Source of the DNA: Flavobacteriaceae bacterium
GTDB taxonomy: Bacteria > Bacteroidota > Bacteroidia > Flavobacteriales > Weeksellaceae
Assembly: GCA_012522185.1 (NCBI GenBank)
Contig: JAAYKY010000012.1
Span: 32,191 to 96,190 of the forward strand
Direction: 5' to 3'
DNA length: 64,000 bases
Positions 43,158 to 50,444 of the stretch are shown here, piece by piece; the first letter of the stretch is position 1, and each line of letters begins with the position of its first letter. The notes beneath the pieces are model-generated. The model saw nothing but the letters and a program-made list of their open reading frames with translations, was not told the DNA's origin and did no database searches. The position numbers were made by a program, and so were the translations under genes.

Positions 43158-43907
43158 ATGAAAAAATTAATTGTATGTGCTTTTTTCGCACTAGGAACCG
43201 TAGCTTTCGCTCAAAGTAACAATGACGTTACGCTACAAGTTGGAGTAGACAACTCAGCAATTGTTGACCAAGATGGTTTGCAAAATGACAACCTTATCGT
43301 TCAGTTAGGTTTGTCCAATCACGCAGAAACAACTCAAGAAGGTTGGGCTAACGAAAATGTAACTTTAAGTGTTGGGGCTTTTAATGAAGCTTATGTAGAT
43401 CAAGAAGGATGGTGGAATGAAAACTCTACTACTCAACTTGGACTTGGTAACGTTGCATACGTAGATCAATTAGGTGTAGGAAACATGAACGAACAAATGC
43501 AAATCGGAAACGGTAACAACGCTGAAACAACGCAAGTTGGATTCTTCAACAGTACTGTACAGTATCAAGAAGGAGATATGAACTCAGCAACTTCAGAGCA
43601 AGATGGAAGCTTAAATGAAGTAGATCAGTACCAAGAAGGTACGCTAAACGTTGCTTACGCAAGTCAAACGGGAGATTTAAACGATATCATTCAGTACCAG
43701 AATGGTGTTGGCAACGATGCTTATGCTCTTCAAATGGGAGATGGTAACTTAATTGACCAATGGCAAGTAGGGAATGGTAACTCAGCAACTGATATTCAGT
43801 TAGGTAATGACAACTATTCTTACATCACTCAAAGCGGTGATACGCACACTCATTTAGGAGTTCAGCTTGGTAATGGTAATAGCATGACTGTAACTCAGAC
43901 AAATTAA
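43158..43907 (+). CDS. Curlin-repeat major amyloid subunit (CsgA-like)
   Basis: A 249-residue exported protein (signal peptide to about residue 18, ending AFA) composed of about ten curlin repeats of 22 residues, each two 11-residue halves of the form QxGxxNxAxxx. Examples: QVGVDNSAIVD, QLGLGNVAYVD, QMGDGNLIDQW, QLGNGNSMTVT. Regularly spaced Gln and Asn are the amyloid ladder residues of CsgA. It is longer than E. coli CsgA (five repeats). It should polymerise extracellularly into functional amyloid. First gene of the operon; a long hairpin follows. Confidence 0.93.
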   Translation: MKKLIVCAFFALGTVAFAQSNNDVTLQVGVDNSAIVDQDGLQNDNLIVQLGLSNHAETTQEGWANENVTLSVGAFNEAYVDQEGWWNENSTTQLGLGNVAYVDQLGVGNMNEQMQIGNGNNAETTQVGFFNSTVQYQEGDMNSATSEQDGSLNEVDQYQEGTLNVAYASQTGDLNDIIQYQNGVGNDAYALQMGDGNLIDQWQVGNGNSATDIQLGNDNYSYITQSGDTHTHLGVQLGNGNSMTVTQTN

Positions 43908-43957
43908 TTTAACCTTTCTCAAGTCCCCCCTCGAGAAAATACCAAAAATTTATAGGG

Positions 43958-44013
43958 CTGTCCTAAAGTTTACCGAAAATGGGGGAGGTAAATTTCTAGG
44001 GCAGTTCCTTTTT
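43958..44013 (+). terminator. Long two-part hairpin after the major curlin gene
   Basis: CTGTCCTA (43958-43965) pairs with TAGGGCAG (43997-44004, one G-T), and TTTACC (43969-43974) with GGTAAA (43987-43992), followed by a TTCCTTTTT tract to 44013. It looks like a terminator placed inside the operon, so it probably lowers downstream gene expression relative to csgA rather than ending all transcription. Confidence 0.75.
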
Positions 44014-44026
44014 AACCCCACCCGTT

Positions 44027-44392
44027 ATGAAAACTATATTATTTGTTATAGGCATCCTCATCTTTGGAATCACTCATTCTCAAACCATTTCAGAAGCAGA
44101 ATTATTGAACTATATTTCAATCAATTCCGGAGGAGTCTATGATACACAAGTCATTCAAATGGGAAATTATAATTCAGCTGAAATCCAAGCACAACAGATT
44201 TCTTTGACTCAGTCCGGAGAATTCCAACAGTTTTATTATACCGAAACTTCATTGGTCCCATCCAATTTAAATGTGAATGTAGAGGGAAATAATAACTACG
44301 TGGAAATTTATGGAAACAATCAAATAATGGATAACATCACGATCAACATTGAAGGAGATAATCGTAATGTAATCATAAGAAATTACCCATGA
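44027..44392 (+). CDS. Minor curlin-like protein, candidate nucleator (CsgB-like)
   Basis: A 121-residue exported protein (signal peptide to about residue 18, ending THSQ) with weak curlin-type repeats: VIQMGNYNSAEIQAQQ, VEGNNNYVEIYGNN and IEGDNRNVIIRN. Position directly after the major subunit and the irregular repeats fit a CsgB-like nucleator or surface anchor; assignment as nucleator is inference. Its last four bases overlap the start of the next gene (ATGA). Confidence 0.72.
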   Translation: MKTILFVIGILIFGITHSQTISEAELLNYISINSGGVYDTQVIQMGNYNSAEIQAQQISLTQSGEFQQFYYTETSLVPSNLNVNVEGNNNYVEIYGNNQIMDNITINIEGDNRNVIIRNYP

Positions 44393-45105
44393 AAACCCTA
44401 TTCTATACCTTAATATTAAGTCCATTCCTACTTATAGTGAGTTTCGGTCAGGAAGCAGACGAGGTATGGATTGAAGCTCATATAGAAGTTCAACAAGATG
44501 AAAATGTCATCAGCCTTGAGCCAACTGTAAAAAACAATAGCTCATTGTATCTAGAATACAATTATCTACTACTCGTTAAGAAAACCACAGCGACAAAAAA
44601 TCTTTCCATCAATCGACAAAGTGGAAAATTCACCCTCGAACCCGGTGAAATAAAAACACTTTCCTTATCTCGAGTCAATCAAGGTGAAAGCCAAAATATA
44701 GAAGCCGTTCTGTATATACGAGATGAAATCCAAAATAAACTAATAACCAAGGATTCAATCGAAATAAAACCCATGAATACCACTAGTGTTGATGAAACTT
44801 CGCTGATGCTGGAGGGAATGGTTGTCGATGAATCCAAAACAAAATTCGGAAAAGACTTTTATGATAGTTTTTTTTCCGTTTATAACCAATACCCCAATAA
44901 ATTCAAATTCATCGTTCTCATTTCAGAATTACCATACAGAGGACAAACCAGTATTATTCAGGTCAAAGCTGACTATGAAGTTGTGTATGAATTTTATACA
45001 CACCCCAACGAAGAATACAATCAACAACAAGTAGCCATGGCACTAAGGCAATTGGCAAAGTTTGCTGAAGAAAAAGAAAATATAAAACAAGAATTCAACT
45101 ACTAA
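44389..45105 (+). CDS. csgE: Curli assembly protein: CsgH-like domain fused to CsgE
   Basis: 238 residues with signal peptide (to about residue 20, ending FGQ). Residues about 22-120 form a beta-sandwich-like domain (WIEAHIEVQQDENVIS, LEPGEIKTLSLSRV) resembling CsgH/CsgC-type curli inhibitors. Residues about 140-238 match CsgE: LMLEGMVVDESKTKFGKDFY, FIVLISELPYRGQTSIIQV, VVYEFYTHP and AMALRQL. CsgE caps the CsgG channel and delivers subunits. The N-terminal assignment is weaker than the C-terminal. Overlaps the previous gene by four bases. Confidence 0.82.
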   Translation: MKTLFYTLILSPFLLIVSFGQEADEVWIEAHIEVQQDENVISLEPTVKNNSSLYLEYNYLLLVKKTTATKNLSINRQSGKFTLEPGEIKTLSLSRVNQGESQNIEAVLYIRDEIQNKLITKDSIEIKPMNTTSVDETSLMLEGMVVDESKTKFGKDFYDSFFSVYNQYPNKFKFIVLISELPYRGQTSIIQVKADYEVVYEFYTHPNEEYNQQQVAMALRQLAKFAEEKENIKQEFNY

Positions 45106-45115
45106 AACCCTCATT

Positions 45116-45520
45116 ATGAAAAAAATAAATTGCATCCTATTATTTACCCTATTGTTATTTGGAACTCAAATTTCTGCACAACAATTGGTTCATACACCAG
45201 TCAATCCAAATTTTGGCGGAAATTACCTGAATTATTCTTGGCTGTTGGCTTCAGCAAATGCACAAAACCCTTTTGATGATCAAGATTTGTCATCAGATTT
45301 TAAAAATTCAGCTTTAAGTGGTTTTTCAGATTCTATGAAAAGACAAATTCTAAACCAACTGACTCGAGGGATGTTCAGTGACAATGAGTCTGGAATAGGA
45401 AATGAACCCGGAAGCTACGAAGTCGGCGGTCTGTACATCACCATCGAAGAAATACGTGGTGGCTCCATCATCAGTATCATTGACAGTGAAACAGGTGAAT
45501 ACACAGAAATAATTCTTTAA
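45116..45520 (+). CDS. csgF: Curli assembly protein CsgF
   Basis: A 134-residue exported protein (signal peptide ending ISAQ, about residue 21) whose mature N-terminus carries the CsgF signature: HTPVNPNFGGNYLNYSWLLASANAQNPF. In E. coli this segment inserts into the CsgG pore and the protein attaches the nucleator at the cell surface. Eleven bases before the CsgE gene's end and eleven before csgG's start, it is in the normal operon position. Confidence 0.93.
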   Translation: MKKINCILLFTLLLFGTQISAQQLVHTPVNPNFGGNYLNYSWLLASANAQNPFDDQDLSSDFKNSALSGFSDSMKRQILNQLTRGMFSDNESGIGNEPGSYEVGGLYITIEEIRGGSIISIIDSETGEYTEIIL

Positions 45521-45530
45521 ACTAAATATT

Positions 45531-46907
45531 ATGAAAACCCCCATTTACATTATTTATTTTGCAATTCTCATTGCACTACAAAGTTGTGGAGTTTTTATGA
45601 TTCCACCGGGTGGAGTGCAAGATCGATCCTACATAGGCGAATCAACTCCTACCCAAAGGGATTTTGAAAAACTACCTCAACCCAAAGAACAAGTCGTCGT
45701 CGGAGTTTATAAGTTCCGTGATCAAACTGGTCAATATAAAGCATCCGATATGGGAGCTAATTGGAGCACCGCTGTTCCACAGGGGCTAACGACCATACTC
45801 ATCAAGTCCCTCGAAGACAGTAAATGGTTTGTGCCAATTGAAAGAGAAAACATCGGAAACCTTTTAAACGAGCGACAAATCATTCGTACGACCCGACAAG
45901 AATATTCGGGAAATAACCCGGCCAGCAGTCAGCTCCCACCTTTGTTATTTGCGGGGATTCTACTTGAAGGCGGTGTCATTTCATACGATACAAACATTCT
46001 GACAGGTGGAGCAGGCGCACGATACTTCGGGATTGGTGGTTCGACTGAATACAGACAAGACCGAATTACCGTATACTTGAGAGCTGTTTCCACAAGCAAC
46101 GGAAAAGTTTTAAAAACAGTCTATACTTCCAAAACCATTCTTTCTCAATCTATAAACTCAAGCATGTTCAGATACATCGACTTTGAAAGGTTAATGGAAG
46201 CAGAAGTCGGGGTAACCAATAATGAACCCGTTCATATTGCAGTTACAGAGGCCATTAATAAAGCAGTTTATCTAATGGTTCTAGAAGGAATCAAAGATGA
46301 AGTATGGGAAACAGTCGATGAAGATGTAACAATCGCAAAGGATTTACTTAGTAATTATAACAAGGAAATTGAAGAAAGTAGCAAGCGTGTAGCGGGAAAA
46401 GGCGTTTGGCAAAGAGAAAGAAGATCCAAATTTTCATTCGGACTTTCCTATACCTTCAATACCCTAAAAGGTGATTATAAAACCCAAACCATGCGCCCAG
46501 GTATCAAGGGAGCTTTTAAATATATGTTTTCGGATTATTTTAATGCCAATTTATCCATAGGCTTCCAAGAATTAGGAGCTAAAGACTTCTTTCGATCCAC
46601 TTTCAGTACTTACGATTTGGACCTGGAATATCTGGTCATGCCGTTCAATGAGTTCACTCCCTATCTATTTGGTGGCTTAGGTTTTATCACCGATACCAAA
46701 GGACTTAATCGGGATGTGAAATTCAAAACACAATTTGGCGGTGGATTTGAATACCTTATTTCACCAACCGTCGGCATCAGAGGTTTTGGTGCGTATCACA
46801 TTGGTTTTGATGATGATTGGGATGAAAAAGTCTCTGGAAAAAGAGATGACCATTTCTTACAAGTAGGAGTAGGTGTACACATTAATTTTGGTGACAGAAA
46901 AAAATAA
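45531..46907 (+). CDS. csgG: CsgG secretion channel with extra C-terminal beta-barrel-like domain
   Basis: A 458-residue lipoprotein (lipobox LQSC, C19). Residues about 20-290 match CsgG: FMIPPGGVQDRSYIGESTP, VGVYKFRDQTGQYK, FVPIERENIGNLLNERQIIR, LLFAGILLEGGVISYDTN and the ARYFGIGGSTEYRQDRITVYLR pore region. E. coli CsgG ends near 277 residues; here some 160 more residues (about 300-458) form alternating strands (FSFGLSYTFNT, FNANLSIGFQELG, FTPYLFGGLGF, VGVGVHINFG) like a small OmpA-type barrel. Function of the extension unknown. Confidence 0.92.
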   Translation: MKTPIYIIYFAILIALQSCGVFMIPPGGVQDRSYIGESTPTQRDFEKLPQPKEQVVVGVYKFRDQTGQYKASDMGANWSTAVPQGLTTILIKSLEDSKWFVPIERENIGNLLNERQIIRTTRQEYSGNNPASSQLPPLLFAGILLEGGVISYDTNILTGGAGARYFGIGGSTEYRQDRITVYLRAVSTSNGKVLKTVYTSKTILSQSINSSMFRYIDFERLMEAEVGVTNNEPVHIAVTEAINKAVYLMVLEGIKDEVWETVDEDVTIAKDLLSNYNKEIEESSKRVAGKGVWQRERRSKFSFGLSYTFNTLKGDYKTQTMRPGIKGAFKYMFSDYFNANLSIGFQELGAKDFFRSTFSTYDLDLEYLVMPFNEFTPYLFGGLGFITDTKGLNRDVKFKTQFGGGFEYLISPTVGIRGFGAYHIGFDDDWDEKVSGKRDDHFLQVGVGVHINFGDRKK

Positions 46908-46914
46908 GAAAATC

Positions 46915-48402
46915 ATGAAAAACATAGTATTACTCAGCATATTTACAATTTTCCTGTTTGGATGCAGCGAAGATTTACTCGATGGAACTCAAAAAGGAAC
47001 CCTAAAAGGATCCGTTCGATTGGAACTAACCAATGAACCTTTGGCAAATGTGAAAATTACAACTACACCCTCTACCCAAACGGTTTACAGCGATGAAGAA
47101 GGCTATTTTGAAATCTTAGAAAGCATACCGATCGGTGACTATTCAGTGAAAGCAGAATTAAATGGATATGTGACAGAGGTAGATGCAATTAGTATCACCG
47201 AATTAGACCAGATTGTAACCATCGTTTTTGAAATGATTACAGATGAAACACTCAATCAACCTCCAACTGCGCCTCAATTGATTGCACCGGAAAACTTAGC
47301 AACTGACCTTCCCAATGATGTAATCCTCAAATGGAGCAGTACGGATGCCGACAATGATACGCTTAACTACCGTGTAATTTTGAAAAATAATACCACAAAC
47401 GAAGAAATTGAATTCCCTGATTTGGTCGTTGATACACTCGCTTTAGAAAACCTTCATTTCGGAACGACTTATACTTGGCAAGTAGGAGTTTCAGATGATA
47501 TCAACGATGAAGTGTTTAGTGAGTCCAGTCAGTTCACGATACGTGCTAATCCAGAATATCGCTATCATTACGTACAAAAAGAAGATGGGAATTTCATCAT
47601 CAAATCTACCAATCTTGAAGAATCTATTTACATCACAACATCGATTCATTCAAGCTGGCGACCTCATAAGAACAACATCGCTCAGAAAGTAGCCTTCTTT
47701 CAAACCATTGCCGGACAAACGCATTTGATGACAGCAAATCTAAACGGAGAAAATCCACAACAAATCAGCCAAGTGCCCGTAAATGGTTTCCGGCCCGATG
47801 TGATGGATTTCGATTGGAACACTAACGGAAGTCAGTTTATCTTTCCAAGTTTTGACAAACTCTACAAAGTAAATTATGACGGAACCGGACAGCATCAAAT
47901 TTTTCAAACGCCCGATGGACAATTCATTACAAAATGCGCATGGAGCTATGACGGATCCCGAATCGCAATTGTTACAAATAATAACAATGGCTACAACGCA
48001 AAAATTAGCATTCTCGATGGAAATGGGAACTTTATTGAAACCATTTTCGACGGTCAACAAGGAGCTGTGGGAGGGCTTGACTGGAGCATAACAGGAGACC
48101 GTTTATTGTACACTCACGATGTTTCCGGGTTTGAAACTTCCAATTACCGACAATTAGACACACGTATTTTTATCTATAACTTCAACGATCAAACTTCAAC
48201 CGATTTTTCTACATTGAGCGATAAACCCATCGGGACAATTGATGTTGATCCTCAATTCTCCCCCAACGATGCAGAAATTATATTTACAAATACAGCAAAT
48301 GATTTGATTTCAGTAAAATCAATCTATATAGTGGATCTTAATGACGCAGAATATACAAGAAACTTAGTCTTGTTTAATGCAGAAATGATTGATTACGAAT
48401 AA
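46915..48402 (+). CDS. Curli-operon lipoprotein with beta-propeller
   Basis: A 495-residue lipoprotein (C17, FLFGC). Order of domains: carboxypeptidase-regulatory-like beta-sandwich (about 25-115, GSVRLELTNEPLANVKI), a fibronectin-III-like domain (about 120-215, PPTAPQLIAPENLATDLPND), then a WD40/TolB-like propeller (about 220-495, with repeats such as WSYDGSRIAIVTN and PQFSPNDAEIIFTN). The start is ATG 46915, seven bases after csgG; an upstream in-frame start lies inside csgG. Not part of known curli systems; possibly a fibre-binding or anchoring factor. Confidence 0.82.
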   Translation: MKNIVLLSIFTIFLFGCSEDLLDGTQKGTLKGSVRLELTNEPLANVKITTTPSTQTVYSDEEGYFEILESIPIGDYSVKAELNGYVTEVDAISITELDQIVTIVFEMITDETLNQPPTAPQLIAPENLATDLPNDVILKWSSTDADNDTLNYRVILKNNTTNEEIEFPDLVVDTLALENLHFGTTYTWQVGVSDDINDEVFSESSQFTIRANPEYRYHYVQKEDGNFIIKSTNLEESIYITTSIHSSWRPHKNNIAQKVAFFQTIAGQTHLMTANLNGENPQQISQVPVNGFRPDVMDFDWNTNGSQFIFPSFDKLYKVNYDGTGQHQIFQTPDGQFITKCAWSYDGSRIAIVTNNNNGYNAKISILDGNGNFIETIFDGQQGAVGGLDWSITGDRLLYTHDVSGFETSNYRQLDTRIFIYNFNDQTSTDFSTLSDKPIGTIDVDPQFSPNDAEIIFTNTANDLISVKSIYIVDLNDAEYTRNLVLFNAEMIDYE

Positions 48403-48430
48403 AATATCTAACTTCAATACCCAATCCTTA

Positions 48431-48470
48431 ATCATCCTACAGAAATTTTTTTGTGGGATGATTTTTTTAT
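48431..48470. terminator. Terminator at the end of the curli operon
   Basis: ATCATCCTAC (48431-48440) pairs with GTGGGATGAT (48453-48462, one T-G pair), followed by seven T. It lies between the convergent propeller lipoprotein and Lrp genes. Confidence 0.85.
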
Positions 48471-48925
48471 AATTTATAACCAACTTCCGATTTCACTTCA
48501 CTGATGACAAAAATACTATGCGTACTTCCGATGCTTGGAATTGTCGTCAACTTTTTCACCATAAATTCACGATATTCGTCCATGTCGGAAAAAGTCATTT
48601 TTAAAATATAATCATAATCTCCACTGACATGATAACACTCGTGAACCTCATCCAATAGTTTGATTTGATTTTCAAATTCAGAAATGTTTTTTTGTGAATG
48701 TTTTTCAAGTTTCACATGGGAATAAACCATCAATTCCCGACCGAGTTCTTTTCGATCCAAAATAGCCGCATAAGTTTTTATAATTCCGCTGCGCTCTAAC
48801 TTTTTAACTCGTTCAAAAACAGCTGTTACCGATAAATTTAACTTCATCGAAAGTTGCTTGTTCGTAAGTTTGGAATTTTCTTGTAATTGATTCAAAATTT
48901 CTAAATCCTTCGGATCTATATTCAT
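48467..48925 (-). CDS. Lrp/AsnC family transcriptional regulator
   Basis: 152 residues: N-terminal helix-turn-helix (DLEILNQLQENSKLTNKQLSMKLNLSVTAVFERVKKLERSGII) and C-terminal ligand-binding RAM domain (VHECYHVSGDYDYILKM). Regulators of this class sense amino acids. It is divergent from the PLP lyase-type gene and probably controls it. A sequence very close to the Lrp consensus lies between them at 49000-49014. Confidence 0.93.
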   Translation of the reverse strand: MNIDPKDLEILNQLQENSKLTNKQLSMKLNLSVTAVFERVKKLERSGIIKTYAAILDRKELGRELMVYSHVKLEKHSQKNISEFENQIKLLDEVHECYHVSGDYDYILKMTFSDMDEYREFMVKKLTTIPSIGSTHSIFVISEVKSEVGYKL

Positions 48926-48996
48926 AATAGAAAATTATTAATTAAAATTCATTAAAACAGTATTTAAGTAGAATATAAATCTAAATAGCTGTATAT

Positions 48997-49017
48997 ATTC
49001 AGTAAATATAACTGAAT
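48997..49017. promoter_or_regulatory. Lrp-type operator candidate
   Basis: ATTCAGT (48997-49003) and ACTGAAT (49011-49017) are perfect inverted arms around an AT-only centre. The inner 15 bases (49000-49014) match the E. coli Lrp consensus YAGHAWATTWTDCTR at 13 positions. It lies in the divergent gap between the Lrp-family gene and the PLP enzyme gene. Confidence 0.5.
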
Positions 49018-49073
49018 TTTTGAAGTTTCATTGATTTTTCACCATTCTTTCATCAAATTTGAAAAAAAATAAA

Positions 49074-50294
49074 ATGCAAAAACATAAAATGCAAAAACAT
49101 AAACCCGCAGATCGCATTCAGGATTTGCAATATTTTGGAGAATTCGGAGGTGTAAATCCATCAATTACAGACTCTTCGACTTATACTTTCTTGTCAGCAA
49201 AAACCATGTTCGATACATTTGAAGGAAATGCAGACGGATGTTATCTTTATTCAAGACATACCACGCCCAGCAATCTTTATTTGGGACAAGCTTTGGCCGC
49301 AATGGAAAACTCGGAAGCTGCCAATGTGACCGCATCGGGAATGGGAGCCATTACTTCTGTTTTGTTGCAATTCTGCCAAAGCGAAGACGAAATTATTTCG
49401 AGTCGAACAATCTACGGCGGTACTTATGCTTTCATGAAAAATTTTCTACCCAAACTAAAAATCCAAACCAAATTTGTAGATATCACCAATTTGGAATCAG
49501 TTGAAAGTTCTATCACGGAGAAAACCAAAGTAATATATTGTGAATCCGTGAGTAATCCACTTTTGGAAGTTGCTGATATACAGGCTTTGGCAGGGATTTC
49601 CCAAAAACATAACCTCAAACTCGTTGTGGATAATACCTTTACTCCAATGATTATTTCACCAATTAATTTAGGAGCAGACGTAGTCATTCACAGCCTCACG
49701 AAATTCATCAATGGAAGCAGCGATACAGTAGGTGGAGTAATCTGTGGCACACAGGAGTTCATCGACGATTTGAGAAATGTAAACGATGGAGCTTGTATGT
49801 TACTTGGACCAACGATGGACAGCCTCAGAGCAGCAAGCATTCTGAAAAACCTAAGAACTTTACACATCCGAATGAAGCAACACAGCCAGAATGCTGATTT
49901 TCTTGCGAGGGCTTTTGCGAAAGATGGACTAAAAGTCGTTTATCCCGGCTTGGAAAACCACTCCGGTTATCAAATACTGAAAAAATCCTACAATTCTGTT
50001 TATGGATTTGGTGGAATGATGACATTGGACGTGGGGTCACTTGACAAAGCCAATGCTTTAATGGAATTGATGCAGCAAGAAAATTTAGGCTATCTTGCCG
50101 TGAGTTTAGGTTTTTATAAAACCTTATTCAGTGCGCCTGGAACTTCCACTTCCAGCGAAATTCCCATTGAAGAACAAGAAGAAATGGGATTGACCGACGG
50201 ACTGATCCGATTTTCAATTGGTTTGGACGACGATATCGAACGAACTTATTTAAAAATGAAAGACTGCATGAAAAAACTGGAGATTTTAAAATAA
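49074..50294 (+). CDS. PLP-dependent trans-sulfuration-type enzyme (Cys/Met metabolism family)
   Basis: About 406 residues of the Cys/Met-metabolism PLP family (cystathionine gamma-synthase, beta/gamma-lyase, methionine gamma-lyase). Visible: YSRHTTPSNLYLGQALAAMENSEAA (phosphate-binding Tyr/Arg), SGMGAI, SRTIYGGTYAFM, VVDNTFTPM with the cofactor Asp, SLTKFINGSSD with the PLP Lys, and GTSTSSEIP near the end. The methionine gamma-lyase active Cys in LYGCT is Gly here, so that activity is doubtful. A 15-base tandem repeat duplicates the start codon (ATG at 49074 and 49089); a TTG at 49059 is also in frame. Confidence 0.88.
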   Translation: MQKHKMQKHKPADRIQDLQYFGEFGGVNPSITDSSTYTFLSAKTMFDTFEGNADGCYLYSRHTTPSNLYLGQALAAMENSEAANVTASGMGAITSVLLQFCQSEDEIISSRTIYGGTYAFMKNFLPKLKIQTKFVDITNLESVESSITEKTKVIYCESVSNPLLEVADIQALAGISQKHNLKLVVDNTFTPMIISPINLGADVVIHSLTKFINGSSDTVGGVICGTQEFIDDLRNVNDGACMLLGPTMDSLRAASILKNLRTLHIRMKQHSQNADFLARAFAKDGLKVVYPGLENHSGYQILKKSYNSVYGFGGMMTLDVGSLDKANALMELMQQENLGYLAVSLGFYKTLFSAPGTSTSSEIPIEEQEEMGLTDGLIRFSIGLDDDIERTYLKMKDCMKKLEILK

Positions 50295-50328
50295 CTTGAG
50301 TTTCATTTTCAAATTAATAAATTCTCAG

Positions 50329-50336
50329 TAATTTTG
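50329..50336 (+). promoter_or_regulatory. -7 element of metK
   Basis: TAATTTTG followed by CAGC fits the TAnnTTTG element. Transcription would begin near 50343, just upstream of the riboswitch-like aptamer. Confidence 0.45.
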
Positions 50337-50351
50337 CAGCGTTAAAAATTC

Positions 50352-50403
50352 GGAGGAAAGATTTGACTGATTGCAACCTCGTAAAAAATTGCTAAAACAG
50401 GTT
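50352..50403 (+). ncRNA. SAM-II-type riboswitch upstream of metK
   Basis: The leader carries the SAM-II core: GATTTGAC, ATTGCAA, GT, and GCTAAAA in the right order and spacing. P1 is GAGG (50353-50356) with CCTC (50377-50380); the pseudoknot helix is CTG (50367-50369) with CAG (50398-50400), where the alphaproteobacterial form has ACC/GG, so pairing is kept with different bases. SAM binding would lower metK expression. The aptamer ends about 42 bases before the ATG. Confidence 0.72.
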
Positions 50404-50444
50404 TCTTCACTGTCTTATCTCTTTTCCTCATCAAATAAAAAAAT

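Noticed and set aside
43158..43907. Short tandem repeats suggesting a CRISPR or satellite
   Set aside because: The repeats are protein-level curlin repeats with degenerate DNA, not uniform repeats with spacers.
41209..48402. Curli plus toxin-antitoxin region as a defined genomic island with attachment sites
   Set aside because: No tRNA, integrase, transposase or flanking direct repeat was found.
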